DNA of 64,000 bases, taken from positions 51,476 to 115,475 of the forward strand of contig CALMJT010000131.1 of the NCBI GenBank assembly GCA_937864365.1, given 5' to 3'. Positions 43,964-53,900 of the stretch are shown one piece after another. The stretch comes from an uncultured Alteromonadales bacterium (GTDB lineage: Bacteria; Pseudomonadota; Gammaproteobacteria; Pseudomonadales; Cellvibrionaceae). The notes beneath the pieces are model-generated. The model saw nothing but the letters and a program-made list of their open reading frames with translations. It was not told the origin of the DNA and ran no database searches. Both the position numbers and the translations under genes were made by a program. Position 1 is the first letter of the stretch; every line of letters begins with the position of its first letter.

Positions 43964-44440
43964 GTGAGAACACCGCTTATTACCCGCGAAGGCTTCGAAG
44001 CGTTAAAAAAAGAACTTGATTATTTATGGCGAGAAGAACGCCCTGAAGTTACAAAAAAAGTTTCTTGGGCGGCAAGTCTTGGTGATCGCAGCGAGAACGC
44101 CGATTATCAATACAACAAAAAACGGCTGCGTGAAATTGATCGACGGGTGCGTTATTTACGAAAATCTATCGAGCACTTAAAAGTTGTTGACTATCATCCT
44201 CAGCAAGAAGGGAAGGTATTTTTTGGCGCTTGGGTCGAGGTTGAAAATGAAGACGGTGATATCAAGCGTTTTAGAATCGTCGGTTACGATGAAATTTTCG
44301 ATCGCAATGATTATATTTCAATCGACTCGCCCATGGCGCGTGCACTCTTAAAAAAAGAAGTGGATGACGAAGCGCTGGTAAAAACGGACATGGGTTCAAA
44401 AGTTTGGATGATTAATTCTATAGAATATCCAAAAAATTAA
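43964..44440 (+). CDS. greB: Transcript cleavage factor GreB
   Basis: 158 aa. The N-terminal coiled-coil contains LWREERPEVTKKVSWAASLGDRSENADYQYNKKRLREIDRRVRYL, including the acidic tip residues (DRSENADY) that reach the RNA polymerase active site. The C-terminal FKBP-like domain has the GreB-type VEVENEDGD segment. It stimulates cleavage of backtracked RNA. The start is GTG. The gene is boxed in by two dispersed repeats in the same orientation; the second begins at the base after the stop codon. Confidence 0.96.
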   Translation: MRTPLITREGFEALKKELDYLWREERPEVTKKVSWAASLGDRSENADYQYNKKRLREIDRRVRYLRKSIEHLKVVDYHPQQEGKVFFGAWVEVENEDGDIKRFRIVGYDEIFDRNDYISIDSPMARALLKKEVDDEALVKTDMGSKVWMINSIEYPKN

Positions 44441-44592
44441 AGGAAACTCTGATTAACCAGAGTTTCTCGTGACACAAGGATGTGTCGCCAATTTCATGAA
44501 CGGTAAGTGATTGAAATTGTAAAGAAATTGGAAATCGCATTTTCAATTTCTGTCCTCTGATTAAATCATGGATGAGTTAATCAGAGGTTCCT
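44441..44592 (+). repeat. Dispersed repeat, full length, abutting greB stop
   Basis: AGGAAACTCTGATTAACCAG ... GACACAAGGATGTGTCGCC ... GTTAATCAGAGGTTCCT. The element starts directly after the greB TAA, so it must be in the greB 3' UTR. Confidence 0.95.
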
Positions 44593-44686
44593 AAAACAAA
44601 CTTGCGCTTGAGTATCTCGGGAATAAATTCGGTATTGATGGTTATTTCATAAATACCGAGTGTAAACACAATATAAGGTTAGAAGT

Positions 44687-45943
44687 TTGGTGCATAAAAG
44701 CGATCATTATTTACAAGCTTATTTAGTCGGCGGTGCGGTTCGTGATGAACTGCTCGGTCGAAACGTTGCCGATCGCGACTGGGTGGTGGTTGGCTCTACA
44801 CCTGAAGAAATGCGACGTTTAGGTTATGAACAAATTGGCAATGAATTTCCGTGTTTTTTACATCCCGTCACGAAAGAAGAATACGCACTTGCGCGTACCG
44901 AGCGCAAATCTGGGGCAGGTCACAAGGGGTTTGTGTGCGACTTTGATCCCAATATTACTCTTGAAGAAGACCTTATTCGTCGCGATCTGACGATTAATGC
45001 CATTGCTAAAAACGACAGCGGTGACTATGTTGATCCCTGCGGTGGTATCGACGATTTAAATCAGAAAGTGTTACGTCATGTTTCGCCTGCATTTGTCGAA
45101 GATCCACTACGAGTTTTGCGTGTGGCTCGATTTGCGGCTCGCTATAAAGATTTAGGATTCTCTGTTCATGCTTCTACACTTGAGTTAATGAATCAACTGG
45201 CCCAGCAAGGCGAGTTAAATACATTAACGCCCGAACGAGTTTGGAAAGAAATTTCGCGAGCACTGACCGAACCGAACCCCAGTGAGTTTTTCCGAGTATT
45301 AAAAGCCTGCGATGCACTCGGAAAAATATTACCCGAGCTGGATGCCTTGTTTGGTGTTCCTCAGACGGCACAATATCACCCCGAAATCGACACGGGTGAA
45401 CATGTGATGCTAAGCATTGATTACGCACGTAGGGCTTTTAATGATGCTTTAATTACCTATGCCGTATTACTTCACGACTTAGGAAAAGGTATTACGCCAA
45501 GGGAATTATGGCCAAAACATATTGATCACGAAAATTTGGGATTACCACTCAGCGACGCGGTATCAAAACGTTTGCGAGTTCCCAAAGATTATCGAGAGCT
45601 GGCCAATGCGGTAACCAAACATCATTTACGAGCGCACTGTTTGCAAGAGATGAAGCCGAGCAGTGTTTTACGATTGTTAGAAGACTTAGATGGCTTTCGG
45701 CGTCCCGTGCGTGTTGAGCAATTTATTGCTGCCTGCGAGTCTGATGCTCGGGGTCGATTAGGGTTAGAAAATAAACCCTATCCGCAGGCACAATATTTAT
45801 TAACGGCTCTTCATGCTGCAAAATCTGTTGATGTGCAACCCTTGCTTGATAAGGGTTATCGTGGCTTAGATTTAGCCGAACAATTACGACAAATAAGAAT
45901 TAAGGACGTTAAAAAAGCACTTAAAGAGCACGTTTGTGATTAG
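44687..45943 (+). CDS. cca: CCA-adding tRNA nucleotidyltransferase
   Basis: About 418 aa, class II bacterial CCA enzyme with HD domain. YLVGGAVRDELLG and DRDWVVVGSTPEEM carry the nucleotidyltransferase DxD. RRDLTINAIA, DPLRVLRVARFAARY and LHDLGKG (HD domain, about 255) follow in order. It builds or repairs the CCA 3' end of tRNAs. The start is TTG 44687 or GTG 44690; AAGG lies upstream and suits either. The HD domain gives the phosphatase/phosphodiesterase activities seen in gammaproteobacterial Cca. Confidence 0.95.
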   Translation: MVHKSDHYLQAYLVGGAVRDELLGRNVADRDWVVVGSTPEEMRRLGYEQIGNEFPCFLHPVTKEEYALARTERKSGAGHKGFVCDFDPNITLEEDLIRRDLTINAIAKNDSGDYVDPCGGIDDLNQKVLRHVSPAFVEDPLRVLRVARFAARYKDLGFSVHASTLELMNQLAQQGELNTLTPERVWKEISRALTEPNPSEFFRVLKACDALGKILPELDALFGVPQTAQYHPEIDTGEHVMLSIDYARRAFNDALITYAVLLHDLGKGITPRELWPKHIDHENLGLPLSDAVSKRLRVPKDYRELANAVTKHHLRAHCLQEMKPSSVLRLLEDLDGFRRPVRVEQFIAACESDARGRLGLENKPYPQAQYLLTALHAAKSVDVQPLLDKGYRGLDLAEQLRQIRIKDVKKALKEHVCD

Positions 45944-45946
45944 TCT

Positions 45947-45994
45947 AGTTGTTCTTTAATCAAGTGGTTCTTTAATTAAATTGTTCTTGGTGGC
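45947..45994 (+). repeat. Imperfect 16-bp tandem repeat after cca
   Basis: AGTTGTTCTTTAATCA and AGTGGTTCTTTAATTA are adjacent, followed by a third partial unit AATTGTTCTTGG. Confidence 0.6.
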
Positions 45995-46086
45995 AGTTAA
46001 AAAGCTGTCTCTGGGAATTTTCTTAGAGTGTTATCTGTTTTCTCTCAAATATCTAACACATCACCGATTTACTCAGTTAATAATTA

Positions 46087-46995
46087 ATGCAAAAAATATT
46101 TAGAGCTATTTCATTTCTCAGCTGTGCCTTTTTCGCGTTGGTTTCGAGTGTGGCTTCGGCAGAAATTCCTATGGAGTCTGATTCAATTGCAGTGATAGAC
46201 GATCTAGATCATCAGTTGAAATTGAAAGCTCCTGCCCGTCGCGTGATAAGCTTGTCACCTCATTTAACGGAAAATGTATTTACGATTGGCGGTGGTGATT
46301 TTTTGGTAGGTGTTTCTGCGTTTAGTGATTTTCCAAAACAAGCACAGTTGATTGAGAACGTCGGCGATTTTCAGGCATTAAATATCGAAAAAATAATATC
46401 TCTCAAACCGGATTTAATTTTAATTTGGGCCGATGGTAGCAATTATTCCGGCTTATCGGTATTTGAAGAGCTAGGCATTCCCATTTACTGGTCGCAGCCT
46501 AAAAATCTCGACAGTATTGCTCATGAACTGAAAAATTTGGGTGTTTTATTCGGTTTATCTGCAATGGCGAATCGAGAAGCAGAATCTTTTTTGCAGCAAT
46601 TAAATCAATTAAAACACTATGCCAATCAGCCAGCCGTAAAAACTTTTTTTCAGGTTTGGGATAATCCTTTACAAACCATCAATAACAGTACATTGATTGG
46701 CAACATTATTGATTTATGCGGAGGTGAAAACATTTTTGCCGATGCCATTGCAAAAGCTCCGTTAGTTTCAATCGAAACTGTCATTGCTAAAAATCCGACT
46801 ATTATTATTGGCACCGATGAGCGAGACGGCACGGCCGAGTGGATAGAGGATTGGCAAAAGTGGCAATCGATTTCTGCCGTTGCAAACCAACATATCTATT
46901 CATTTAATGCAGATCATTTAGTTCGTCACACCACACGCGTTATGGTTGGAGTTCAAGAGATTTGCCAAGCACTTGATACCGTTCGCAGTCGCTAG
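46087..46995 (+). CDS. Periplasmic cobalamin/siderophore-type binding protein (BtuF-like)
   Basis: 302 aa. The signal peptide is cleaved near ASA-EIP. Two Rossmann-like lobes are joined by a long helix, as in helical-backbone class III binding proteins: RVISLSPHLTENVFTIGGGDFLVGVSAFSDFP, KPDLILIWADGSN, GGENIFADA. The opening RRVISLSPHxTE and VGVSxFSDFP are typical of BtuF (vitamin B12). No BtuCD transporter genes and no B12 riboswitch are adjacent, so the assignment is by sequence only. Confidence 0.82.
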   Translation: MQKIFRAISFLSCAFFALVSSVASAEIPMESDSIAVIDDLDHQLKLKAPARRVISLSPHLTENVFTIGGGDFLVGVSAFSDFPKQAQLIENVGDFQALNIEKIISLKPDLILIWADGSNYSGLSVFEELGIPIYWSQPKNLDSIAHELKNLGVLFGLSAMANREAESFLQQLNQLKHYANQPAVKTFFQVWDNPLQTINNSTLIGNIIDLCGGENIFADAIAKAPLVSIETVIAKNPTIIIGTDERDGTAEWIEDWQKWQSISAVANQHIYSFNADHLVRHTTRVMVGVQEICQALDTVRSR

Positions 46996-47061
46996 GATTT
47001 CGTCAAGACAAACGGTAACATGACAATATTCAGAAAAACGTATTTATTTGAGTTTGATTGT

Positions 47062-47322
47062 ATGACCAAAACCATTCCAGTTGGAATCTATAAACATTAC
47101 AAGGGTAAAGAATATTTGGTAATGCACATTGCCAAACACAGCGAAACCGAAGAGCGTTTGGTGGTTTATCGCTGTTTGTACGGAAAATACGATGTTTGGG
47201 TGCGCCCTCTTAAAATGTTTATCGAATCGGTAATGGTGAATGACGAACCAGTGCCGCGCTTTGAATTTATTCGAGTTCCCTCGGACATTGAGTTGGAAAA
47301 GTTGAGCAGTCGTTTTCAATGA
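47062..47322 (+). CDS. DUF1653-family small protein
   Basis: 86 aa from ATG 47062, where the family normally begins (IPVGIYKHYKGKEYLVM). An in-frame ATG at 47020 would add 14 residues. HSETEERLVVYRCLYG and WVRPLKMFIE are the DUF1653 signature. The biochemical role is unknown. It overlaps rlmA by 4 bp (ATGA), indicating translational coupling with the rRNA methyltransferase. Confidence 0.88.
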   Translation: MTKTIPVGIYKHYKGKEYLVMHIAKHSETEERLVVYRCLYGKYDVWVRPLKMFIESVMVNDEPVPRFEFIRVPSDIELEKLSSRFQ

Positions 47323-48200
47323 GTATTTGGTGGACCTGCCCTTTGTGCAATCAGTCTTTATCAATCGACGGTGCCAACGCCAACGCCGCTGCCGGTGGCT
47401 CGTCTGAAAGCGTATCAAAACAGGGTAATCGCTTATCGTGTATGAATAATCATAGCTTTGATATAGCCAAGCAAGGTTACGTGAATTTATTGCCCGTACA
47501 GAACAAAGGCTCGAAAAATCCAGGCGATTCAAAAGACATGGTTCGTGCTAGAACCGATTTTTTAACAGAAGGGCATTATTTGCCGTTAGCCGAAACGCTA
47601 TCTGATGTTATTAAACAATTGATATCTACAGATAAAAATCTCAATTCGGGTTTGGATATAGGTGCCGGTGAAGGTTATTTTTCTAATAGTATTGTCCAGA
47701 CAAATACAGTACTCAAAGATCACTGGTACCTTTTAGATATATCTAAAGAAGCCATTAAATCGGCAGCAAAAAAATTTGTTCGCGCACATTCTGCGGTTGC
47801 CAGTGTGTTTTCAATTCCGTTAAAGCAACAGTCGGTGGATTTTGTGGTACAAGCATTTGCTCCTGCAAGTGTTGATGAGGTGAATAAAGTGCTTAAAGAT
47901 TCGGGATATTGGCTGCAAGTTTTTCCCGGAATGACCCATTTAAAAGAGCTTCGAGCTGCTATTTATCCAAAAGCGATTGAACATGAACCTTGGCCGGTAC
48001 CTAATGGTTATAAAGAGGTACAGCTAATTCCGGTTAATTTCACTATGCATTTAACAACTGCTGCGGCACGAGCAAACTTGTTGTCAATGACACCCATGGT
48101 TTGGAAGTGCTCTGAACAATCACGCTTAGATTGGCAGAATCAAGGTTGTGAAAATGTTCAGGCGGATTTTTTAATTCGTGTTTGTCAGCGTGATTCGTAA
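47319..48200 (+). CDS. rlmA: 23S rRNA (guanine-N1) methyltransferase RlmA
   Basis: 293 aa. An N-terminal zinc-binding segment (CPLC near residue 8, C...NNHSFD about 40-45) is followed by FDIAKQGYVNLLPVQ and the SAM-binding LDIGAGEGYFS. RlmA methylates G745 in helix 35 of 23S rRNA. An insertion of about 15 small residues (ANANAAAGGSSES) between the two zinc-ligand pairs looks like a lineage-specific loop. It overlaps DUF1653 by 4 bp and is followed by tadA after 5 bp. Confidence 0.9.
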   Translation: MSIWWTCPLCNQSLSIDGANANAAAGGSSESVSKQGNRLSCMNNHSFDIAKQGYVNLLPVQNKGSKNPGDSKDMVRARTDFLTEGHYLPLAETLSDVIKQLISTDKNLNSGLDIGAGEGYFSNSIVQTNTVLKDHWYLLDISKEAIKSAAKKFVRAHSAVASVFSIPLKQQSVDFVVQAFAPASVDEVNKVLKDSGYWLQVFPGMTHLKELRAAIYPKAIEHEPWPVPNGYKEVQLIPVNFTMHLTTAAARANLLSMTPMVWKCSEQSRLDWQNQGCENVQADFLIRVCQRDS

Positions 48201-48205
48201 ACGCA

Positions 48206-48688
48206 ATGAACGATGAATATTGGATGAGCCAAGCGTTGGAATTGGCACAAAAAGCTCGCGAAATCGGTGAGGTTCCGGTAGGTGCTCTGGTCGTTCGTGA
48301 TCAACAAATTATTGCAAGCGCTTGGAATGCTCCGATCAGTTTGTGTGATCCTACGGCGCACTGCGAAATTTTGGCGTTAAGGCAAGCGGCTCAAAAGATT
48401 GGTAATTATCGATTAGTCGATTGTGATTTGTATGTGACGCTAGAACCTTGCGCAATGTGTACCGGTGCGATCATTCACAGTCGCGTGAAGCGGCTTATCT
48501 ACGCTGCCACAGAACCTAAGGCTGGTGCTATTGAAAGTCGATTGCAGCTTATTAATGAAGGCTATGGTAATCACTACCTTGAGGTTGTGGGCGGTGTTTT
48601 GGCAGAACAAAGCTCTAATCTGATCAGCAGCTTTTTTAGCGAGCGGAGAAAGCAAATTAAGCAGCAAAAACAGTCTTCGCAGCAATAA
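48206..48688 (+). CDS. tadA: tRNA-specific adenosine deaminase
   Basis: 160 aa. It deaminates A34 to inosine in tRNA-Arg(ACG). The zinc site is present: PTAHCEILALRQA and TLEPCAMCTGAI (PCxxC). Oddly the catalytic HAE is HCE here, adding a cysteine next to the metal-binding His, and the usual GAAGS downstream reads GAIES. Other features (GEVPVGALVV, RVKRLIYAATEPKAG) are normal. It is co-directional with rlmA and ends before a terminator. Confidence 0.93.
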   Translation: MNDEYWMSQALELAQKAREIGEVPVGALVVRDQQIIASAWNAPISLCDPTAHCEILALRQAAQKIGNYRLVDCDLYVTLEPCAMCTGAIIHSRVKRLIYAATEPKAGAIESRLQLINEGYGNHYLEVVGGVLAEQSSNLISSFFSERRKQIKQQKQSSQQ

Positions 48689-48719
48689 TTCTCTTAAAAA
48701 TACCTCACTACAACACTAA

Positions 48720-48747
48720 AAAACCCGCTGTCTTTAAGCGGGTTTTT
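48720..48747. terminator. Intrinsic terminator between tadA and mltF
   Basis: AAACCCGCT pairs with AGCGGGTTT around a GTCTTTA loop, with T-run and A-run flanks; it serves the converging genes. Confidence 0.88.
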
Positions 48748-48805
48748 AATTTTCTATCAGCTCAAATGATACTGAAAGCTCTCGCTGTGCTTAAATTGAT
48801 TGCAA

Positions 48806-50302
48806 TTAAAGAAGAGGATAGTTGAAGTCTTCTAGATCTTCGCTTTCGTTTTGGAAGGTAACCGGGCGAACATCAGAATGTAATTCTGTAGATTCGGCAG
48901 CCAATGCACGATTATTAGTGAAGGTGTCGTGCCACGTGATGATTGCGTAATAACGGCGAATGTTTTCGACGTATTGTACCGGCTCCCAACCGCGGGCATA
49001 GCCGTGTTTAACGGTTCGATAGTATTTACGTTTCGAAAGCAGAGGTAAATATTGCTTCACTTCTTGCCAGCGGTCGGGATTGCCACCGGCGCGTTCGGTT
49101 AAGATGCGAGCGTCTTCCAAGTGACCCATACCAACATTGTAAGCAGCAAGTGCCATCAATGTTCGATCCTCGCCTTGAATTCGCTCAGGAATACGCTCGA
49201 AAATACTTTTAAAATATTTGGCGCCGCCGTTGATGCTTTGTACGGGATCAACGCGGTTGGTAACACCCATTTCGGCAGCCGTTGCTTGGGTGAGCATCAT
49301 GAAGCCTCGAACACCGGTGCGTGAGCGCGCTTTGGGATTCCAGTGAGATTCTTGATAGCTAATCGCCGCCAGCAATTGCCATTCTAAGTTAAATTCAGCG
49401 CCTGCATCGCGCAGATGTTCTTCCCAGTTCGGCAATCGAGTTTCAATTTTTTTGGCAATCGTCAAAGCGCCACTTTGATCGAGATCGATTTCGTTTTGAT
49501 AGGTGCTCATCCAGCTAGCCAACTGGCCCGACTCTTTAATCGAGTCGAAATATTCTTGGGCTTTAAGATATAGGCTTGAGTCAACTTGATTCGGGAAAGC
49601 CCAAGCTAAACCTTGATTGCCTTCTAGCTCTATGGCAACCCCAGCTCTGGGGTAAATCTTTTCGGTTAGCGAGAATACGTTCGAATCGACCATGGTGTAA
49701 TCGATATCACCATTGTGAACCATCTCGATTAGATCGACCATTTCGGCTTCGGAGTGCTCAGCCCACTGGATTTTGGGGTGGCTTTTTTGAATGTCTCGCA
49801 GTCGTTGGGCGTGAGCGCTGCCAGCCATCACCAGAATTTTTTTGCCGACAAGATCTTCATAGGATTCTGGCTTTGGATTGCTTCGGTTATAGATGAGCAG
49901 TTCACTGACGTCGGTGTAGGCTTGGGTGAACCGGACAAACTCCGCGCGTTCAGACGAGGCGGTTAAACCGGCCGCCGCAAAGTGTGCTTCTTTGTGAGCC
50001 ACCTTGGCGATGATGCGGTTTAAATTTTCTTGTTCTTGGATGACAAGTTCAACGCCTAAAAAATCGGCGAAGCCCTTAGCGAGATCGTATTCGAGACCGG
50101 TTAACCCCTGTGGGCCTTCGAAATAAGTTGTAGGACCGTTGCGTGAAATAACGTTCAGAAATCCGTCTGCATAAACATTTTCAAGTTCAGTTGGCAGGTG
50201 GCTACCGGATAGGGGCGAACAGATTCCGGCCACAAATGCTGTGGCAACCGAAAACTTAATCGCTCTTTTAATGAACGTGACAAAAGGCATCTTACGGATC
50301 AT
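48806..50302 (-). CDS. mltF: Membrane-bound lytic transglycosylase F
   Basis: 498 aa. The N-terminal signal/anchor is at about 10-30. A solute-binding-protein-3-like domain covers about 45-270 (VYADGFLNVISRNGPTTYFEGPQG, KKILVMAGSAHAQRLRDIQ). A C-terminal SLT lysozyme-like domain covers about 295-420, with catalytic Glu in AISYQESHWNPKARSRTGVRG and ALAAYNVGMGHLEDA. It cleaves peptidoglycan with 1,6-anhydro-MurNAc formation. It is transcribed opposite purL, with a 645-bp gap. Confidence 0.95.
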   Translation of the reverse strand: MIRKMPFVTFIKRAIKFSVATAFVAGICSPLSGSHLPTELENVYADGFLNVISRNGPTTYFEGPQGLTGLEYDLAKGFADFLGVELVIQEQENLNRIIAKVAHKEAHFAAAGLTASSERAEFVRFTQAYTDVSELLIYNRSNPKPESYEDLVGKKILVMAGSAHAQRLRDIQKSHPKIQWAEHSEAEMVDLIEMVHNGDIDYTMVDSNVFSLTEKIYPRAGVAIELEGNQGLAWAFPNQVDSSLYLKAQEYFDSIKESGQLASWMSTYQNEIDLDQSGALTIAKKIETRLPNWEEHLRDAGAEFNLEWQLLAAISYQESHWNPKARSRTGVRGFMMLTQATAAEMGVTNRVDPVQSINGGAKYFKSIFERIPERIQGEDRTLMALAAYNVGMGHLEDARILTERAGGNPDRWQEVKQYLPLLSKRKYYRTVKHGYARGWEPVQYVENIRRYYAIITWHDTFTNNRALAAESTELHSDVRPVTFQNESEDLEDFNYPLL

Positions 50303-50947
50303 TCTCTAAAGGTAATTGCACTGTAGTTAATCAAAACTGAACGAGCCTGGGTAAAAAGTGCGCGAATTTTAATCGTCTGAGACGAGAAGCGCTAGCTTGA
50401 AAGCTATTAAAAATTATAGTAGCGGCGGTCTAAAATTTTGATGCTAAATTAGAAGCTGCTTATGTTTCCTGTCTTGAAAATTACGGTTGATATAGTACTT
50501 ACTTACTTTGGGCGCCATCCTAGCTGGTGGTTATCAATATTTTTTGATAACTAAAGCTCTAACTCGGTTTCTTTTTTAGACGAAAAATGTTTAAAAAAAG
50601 TTTATTTGTGATGAATTTTGCAAACCATTTTTGACAAAATTTTCATTGTTGATTTGAGTTAAAACACAAAAATCCGTATGGAAAACGAACTAAAATCAGC
50701 CGATGTAATGAAATTGTGTGCAATTTATGTGTTAAATCTCACTTGAAGGCTATTTATATAACTAAATCTTGATAATAGCTTCGCTTTGCTATGCCAAACT
50801 TAATGTTCAGATGAGTTGAAAATTTCGTTCGGTGTTCGGGTGCCAGAGGTATTCAATTCAAGTACAATTGCGCCCCTAAATTTTCCGGTACTGATGGTTA
50901 GTATCGGTTCTGTCCGTTTATACCCCGATCTGAGGCATTTTGAATCA
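50303..50947. other. Intergenic region between mltF and purL
   Basis: AT-rich, without a recognisable PurR box, riboswitch or gene. An in-frame stretch precedes purL from 50816, but its translation does not match PurL N-termini. Confidence 0.5.
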
Positions 50948-53900
50948 ATGTTAATCCTGCCTGGAACAGAAGCCCTATCTTCGTTTCGCCGCGAAAAACT
51001 CCTAAAGACACTGGTAGAGCTGGACTCAAGTGTTGAGTCAGTATGCGCACACTTCTATCACGTCATCTCATTTCGAGAAGGTTTTTCTAGCGATAACCTA
51101 ACCCCAGAACAACGCAGTATTATTGATAAATTGCTAGAGTACGGGCCAAAAACAGACGCAAGTTCATCCGGTATTGCCTCTGAGTTTACGAAACAGTTCA
51201 TCGTAAGTCCTCGCATCGGTACTATTTCTCCTTGGTCATCAAAAGCAACGGACATCTTCAAAAATGTTGGGCTTCAATCCGTTGCCCGCGTTGAACGGGT
51301 GATTGTTTATTCTGTGACCGGACAATTGCAGTCGCAAGAGATTCTTCGTCAGCAACTGTTTGATCCAATGACTGAAAGTATTTTTGATAGTTTCGACGCG
51401 CTTAACGAGTTGTTTGTTATCCGAACGCCGGCACCGGCAACATCGATTGATGTTTTAGGCGGTGGTCGAGACAGTCTTGTTAAAGCCAACCAAGAGTTAG
51501 GCTTAGCGCTTGCCGAAGACGAGATCGATTACTTATTAAAGGGCTTTGAAGAGCTGGGCCGCAACCCAGTTGATGTCGAGTTGATGATGTTTGCTCAGGC
51601 GAACTCAGAGCATTGCCGCCATAAGATCTTCAACGCTACCTGGACTTTGAATGATCAAGATCAACCGAATACCTTATTCGGTATGATTAAGAACACCTAC
51701 AAAAGGTCTTCAGAAAATGTGCTTTCTGCATATTCCGATAACGCTGCGGTTATGACCGGACACCATTGCGGACGTTTTTACCCAAATCCTAGCGATCAAT
51801 CCTACGGTTTTAACTCAGAAGATGTTCACATCTTAATGAAGGTTGAAACCCACAATCACCCCACGGCAATCGCGCCGTTTCCGGGCGCTGGTACCGGCTC
51901 GGGTGGTGAAATTCGTGATGAAGGCGCGGTAGGTAAGGGCTCTAAACCAAAAGCCGGATTGGCGGGATTCACAGTCTCTAACCTGATGATTCCCGATTTT
52001 AATCAGCCTTGGGAAGAATACTACGGTAAGCCTAATCGCATCGTTTCGGCCCTAGATATTATGATTGACGGCCCGATAGGTGCGGCTGCGTTTAATAATG
52101 AGTTTGGACGCCCGAATCTATGCGGTTATTTCCGAACCTTTGAGATAGATTTTGACGGCGAGCGTCGCGGCTACCACAAACCGGTAATGATTGCGGGCGG
52201 TTACGGTAACATTAAAGCAGAGCACATTGATCAAGAAACCTACGCTCCGGGCTGCAAGCTTGTGGTATTGGGCGGCCCTGCGATGTTGATTGGCTTAGGT
52301 GGTGGTGCGGCTTCATCGATGGATTCTGGTAATTCATCGGAAGATCTTGATTTTGCGTCTGTACAACGTCAAAACCCAGAAATGCAAAGACGTGCTCAAG
52401 AGGTTATTGATCAGTGTTGGCAGTTGGGTGCGAATAACCCCATTGCCTTTATTCACGACGTTGGTGCTGGTGGTTTGTCGAACGCTTTCCCTGAGCTTGC
52501 TAAAGATGGCGGCTGTGGAGCCTTATTTGAATTGCGTGAAATTCCCAACGACGAGCCGGGCATGAGCCCCTTGGCGGTTTGGTGCAACGAATCTCAAGAA
52601 CGCTACGTTATGGCCATTAAACCGGAAGATCTCTCGGTATTTGAAGCCATTTGTAAGCGCGAACGTGCCCCTTTTGCTGTAGTAGGCGAGTCGATCAGCG
52701 AACAAAAAATTGTGCTCAATGATCGCTATTTCGATACCAAGCCTGTGGATTTACCCATGTCTTTGCTGTTTGGTAAGCCACCTAAAATGCATCGCAGTGC
52801 CTATAAACACAGCGGCGTAACCCAGGCTTTTAATTGTGAAGACATTGAGCTTAACGAAGCCGCCGAACGTGTTTTAAAGCACCCAACCGTCGCTAGTAAA
52901 AATTTCTTGGTAACCATCGGTGATCGATCTATTACCGGCCAGGTTGTTCGTGATCAGATGGTTGGTCCTTGGCAGGTTCCTGTGGCCGACTGTGCGGTAA
53001 CAACTTCCTCGTTTGACACCTATTGCGGCGAAGCCATGTCGATGGGTGAAAGAACACCGTCGGCATTGATCAATGCACCTGCTTCCGGTCGTATGGCGGT
53101 AGCTGAGGCTATAACCAATATTGCCAGTGCGCGAATTCAATCTCTTTCAGACATTAAGTTGTCGGCCAACTGGATGTGCGCCAGCGGTCATAGAGGTGAA
53201 GACGAAAAGCTGTATCGAACCGTTGAAGCCATTGGTATGGAGCTTTGTCCAGAATTGGGAATTACCATTCCGGTTGGCAAAGATTCAATGTCTATGCGCA
53301 CAGCATGGCAAGATGACGGCGAAGAGCGAGCGGTTACTGCGCCGCTATCGTTGATTATTTCCGCGTTTGCGCCGGTGACCGATGTACGTAAAACCGTTAC
53401 GCCGCAATTGCGTTTTGATCTGGGTGATACTCGACTTCTGTTGATTGATATCGCTGCCGGTCAATTGCGTATGGGCGGGTCTATCTTGGCTCAGGTTTAT
53501 GGTCAGATGGGCGATGAAGTTCCCGATGTTGATCAACCTGCTGTGCTGAAAAGCTTTTTCACTGCCATGCAAGAAAGCTTGGAAAACGGTGAAGTTGTTG
53601 CTTATCACGATCGCTCTGACGGTGGTCTGTTCGCGACCTTAGTGGAGATGGCCTTTACCGGCCACGTTGGTCTTGATATTGACCTATCGGGAATGGGCGA
53701 GTCGGTTTTAGAGATTCTGTTCAACGAAGAGCTTGGCGCAGTTATCCAAGTTAAAGAAGAGCACCTGGCAGCAATTACCTCTCGTTTTGCAGATGCTGGT
53801 GTCATGGTTCGCGACTTGGGTGGTTTGAACGACGAGAACCAAGTTCGTATCAGTTTTAACGGCGAAGTGATTTTTGATCAAGCTCAGTCTTATCTGCAAC

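Noticed and set aside
43774..44592. Repeated hairpins as a CRISPR array
   Set aside because: Copies are about 150 bp, dispersed among genes, lack uniform spacers, and no cas gene is present.
45944..46086. Cobalamin riboswitch upstream of the BtuF-like gene
   Set aside because: The gap is only 143 bp and shows no B12-box-like sequence; only a short tandem repeat is present.
50816..50947. In-frame 44-codon extension of purL
   Set aside because: It does not match PurL N-termini; the ATG at 50948 gives the expected start and length.
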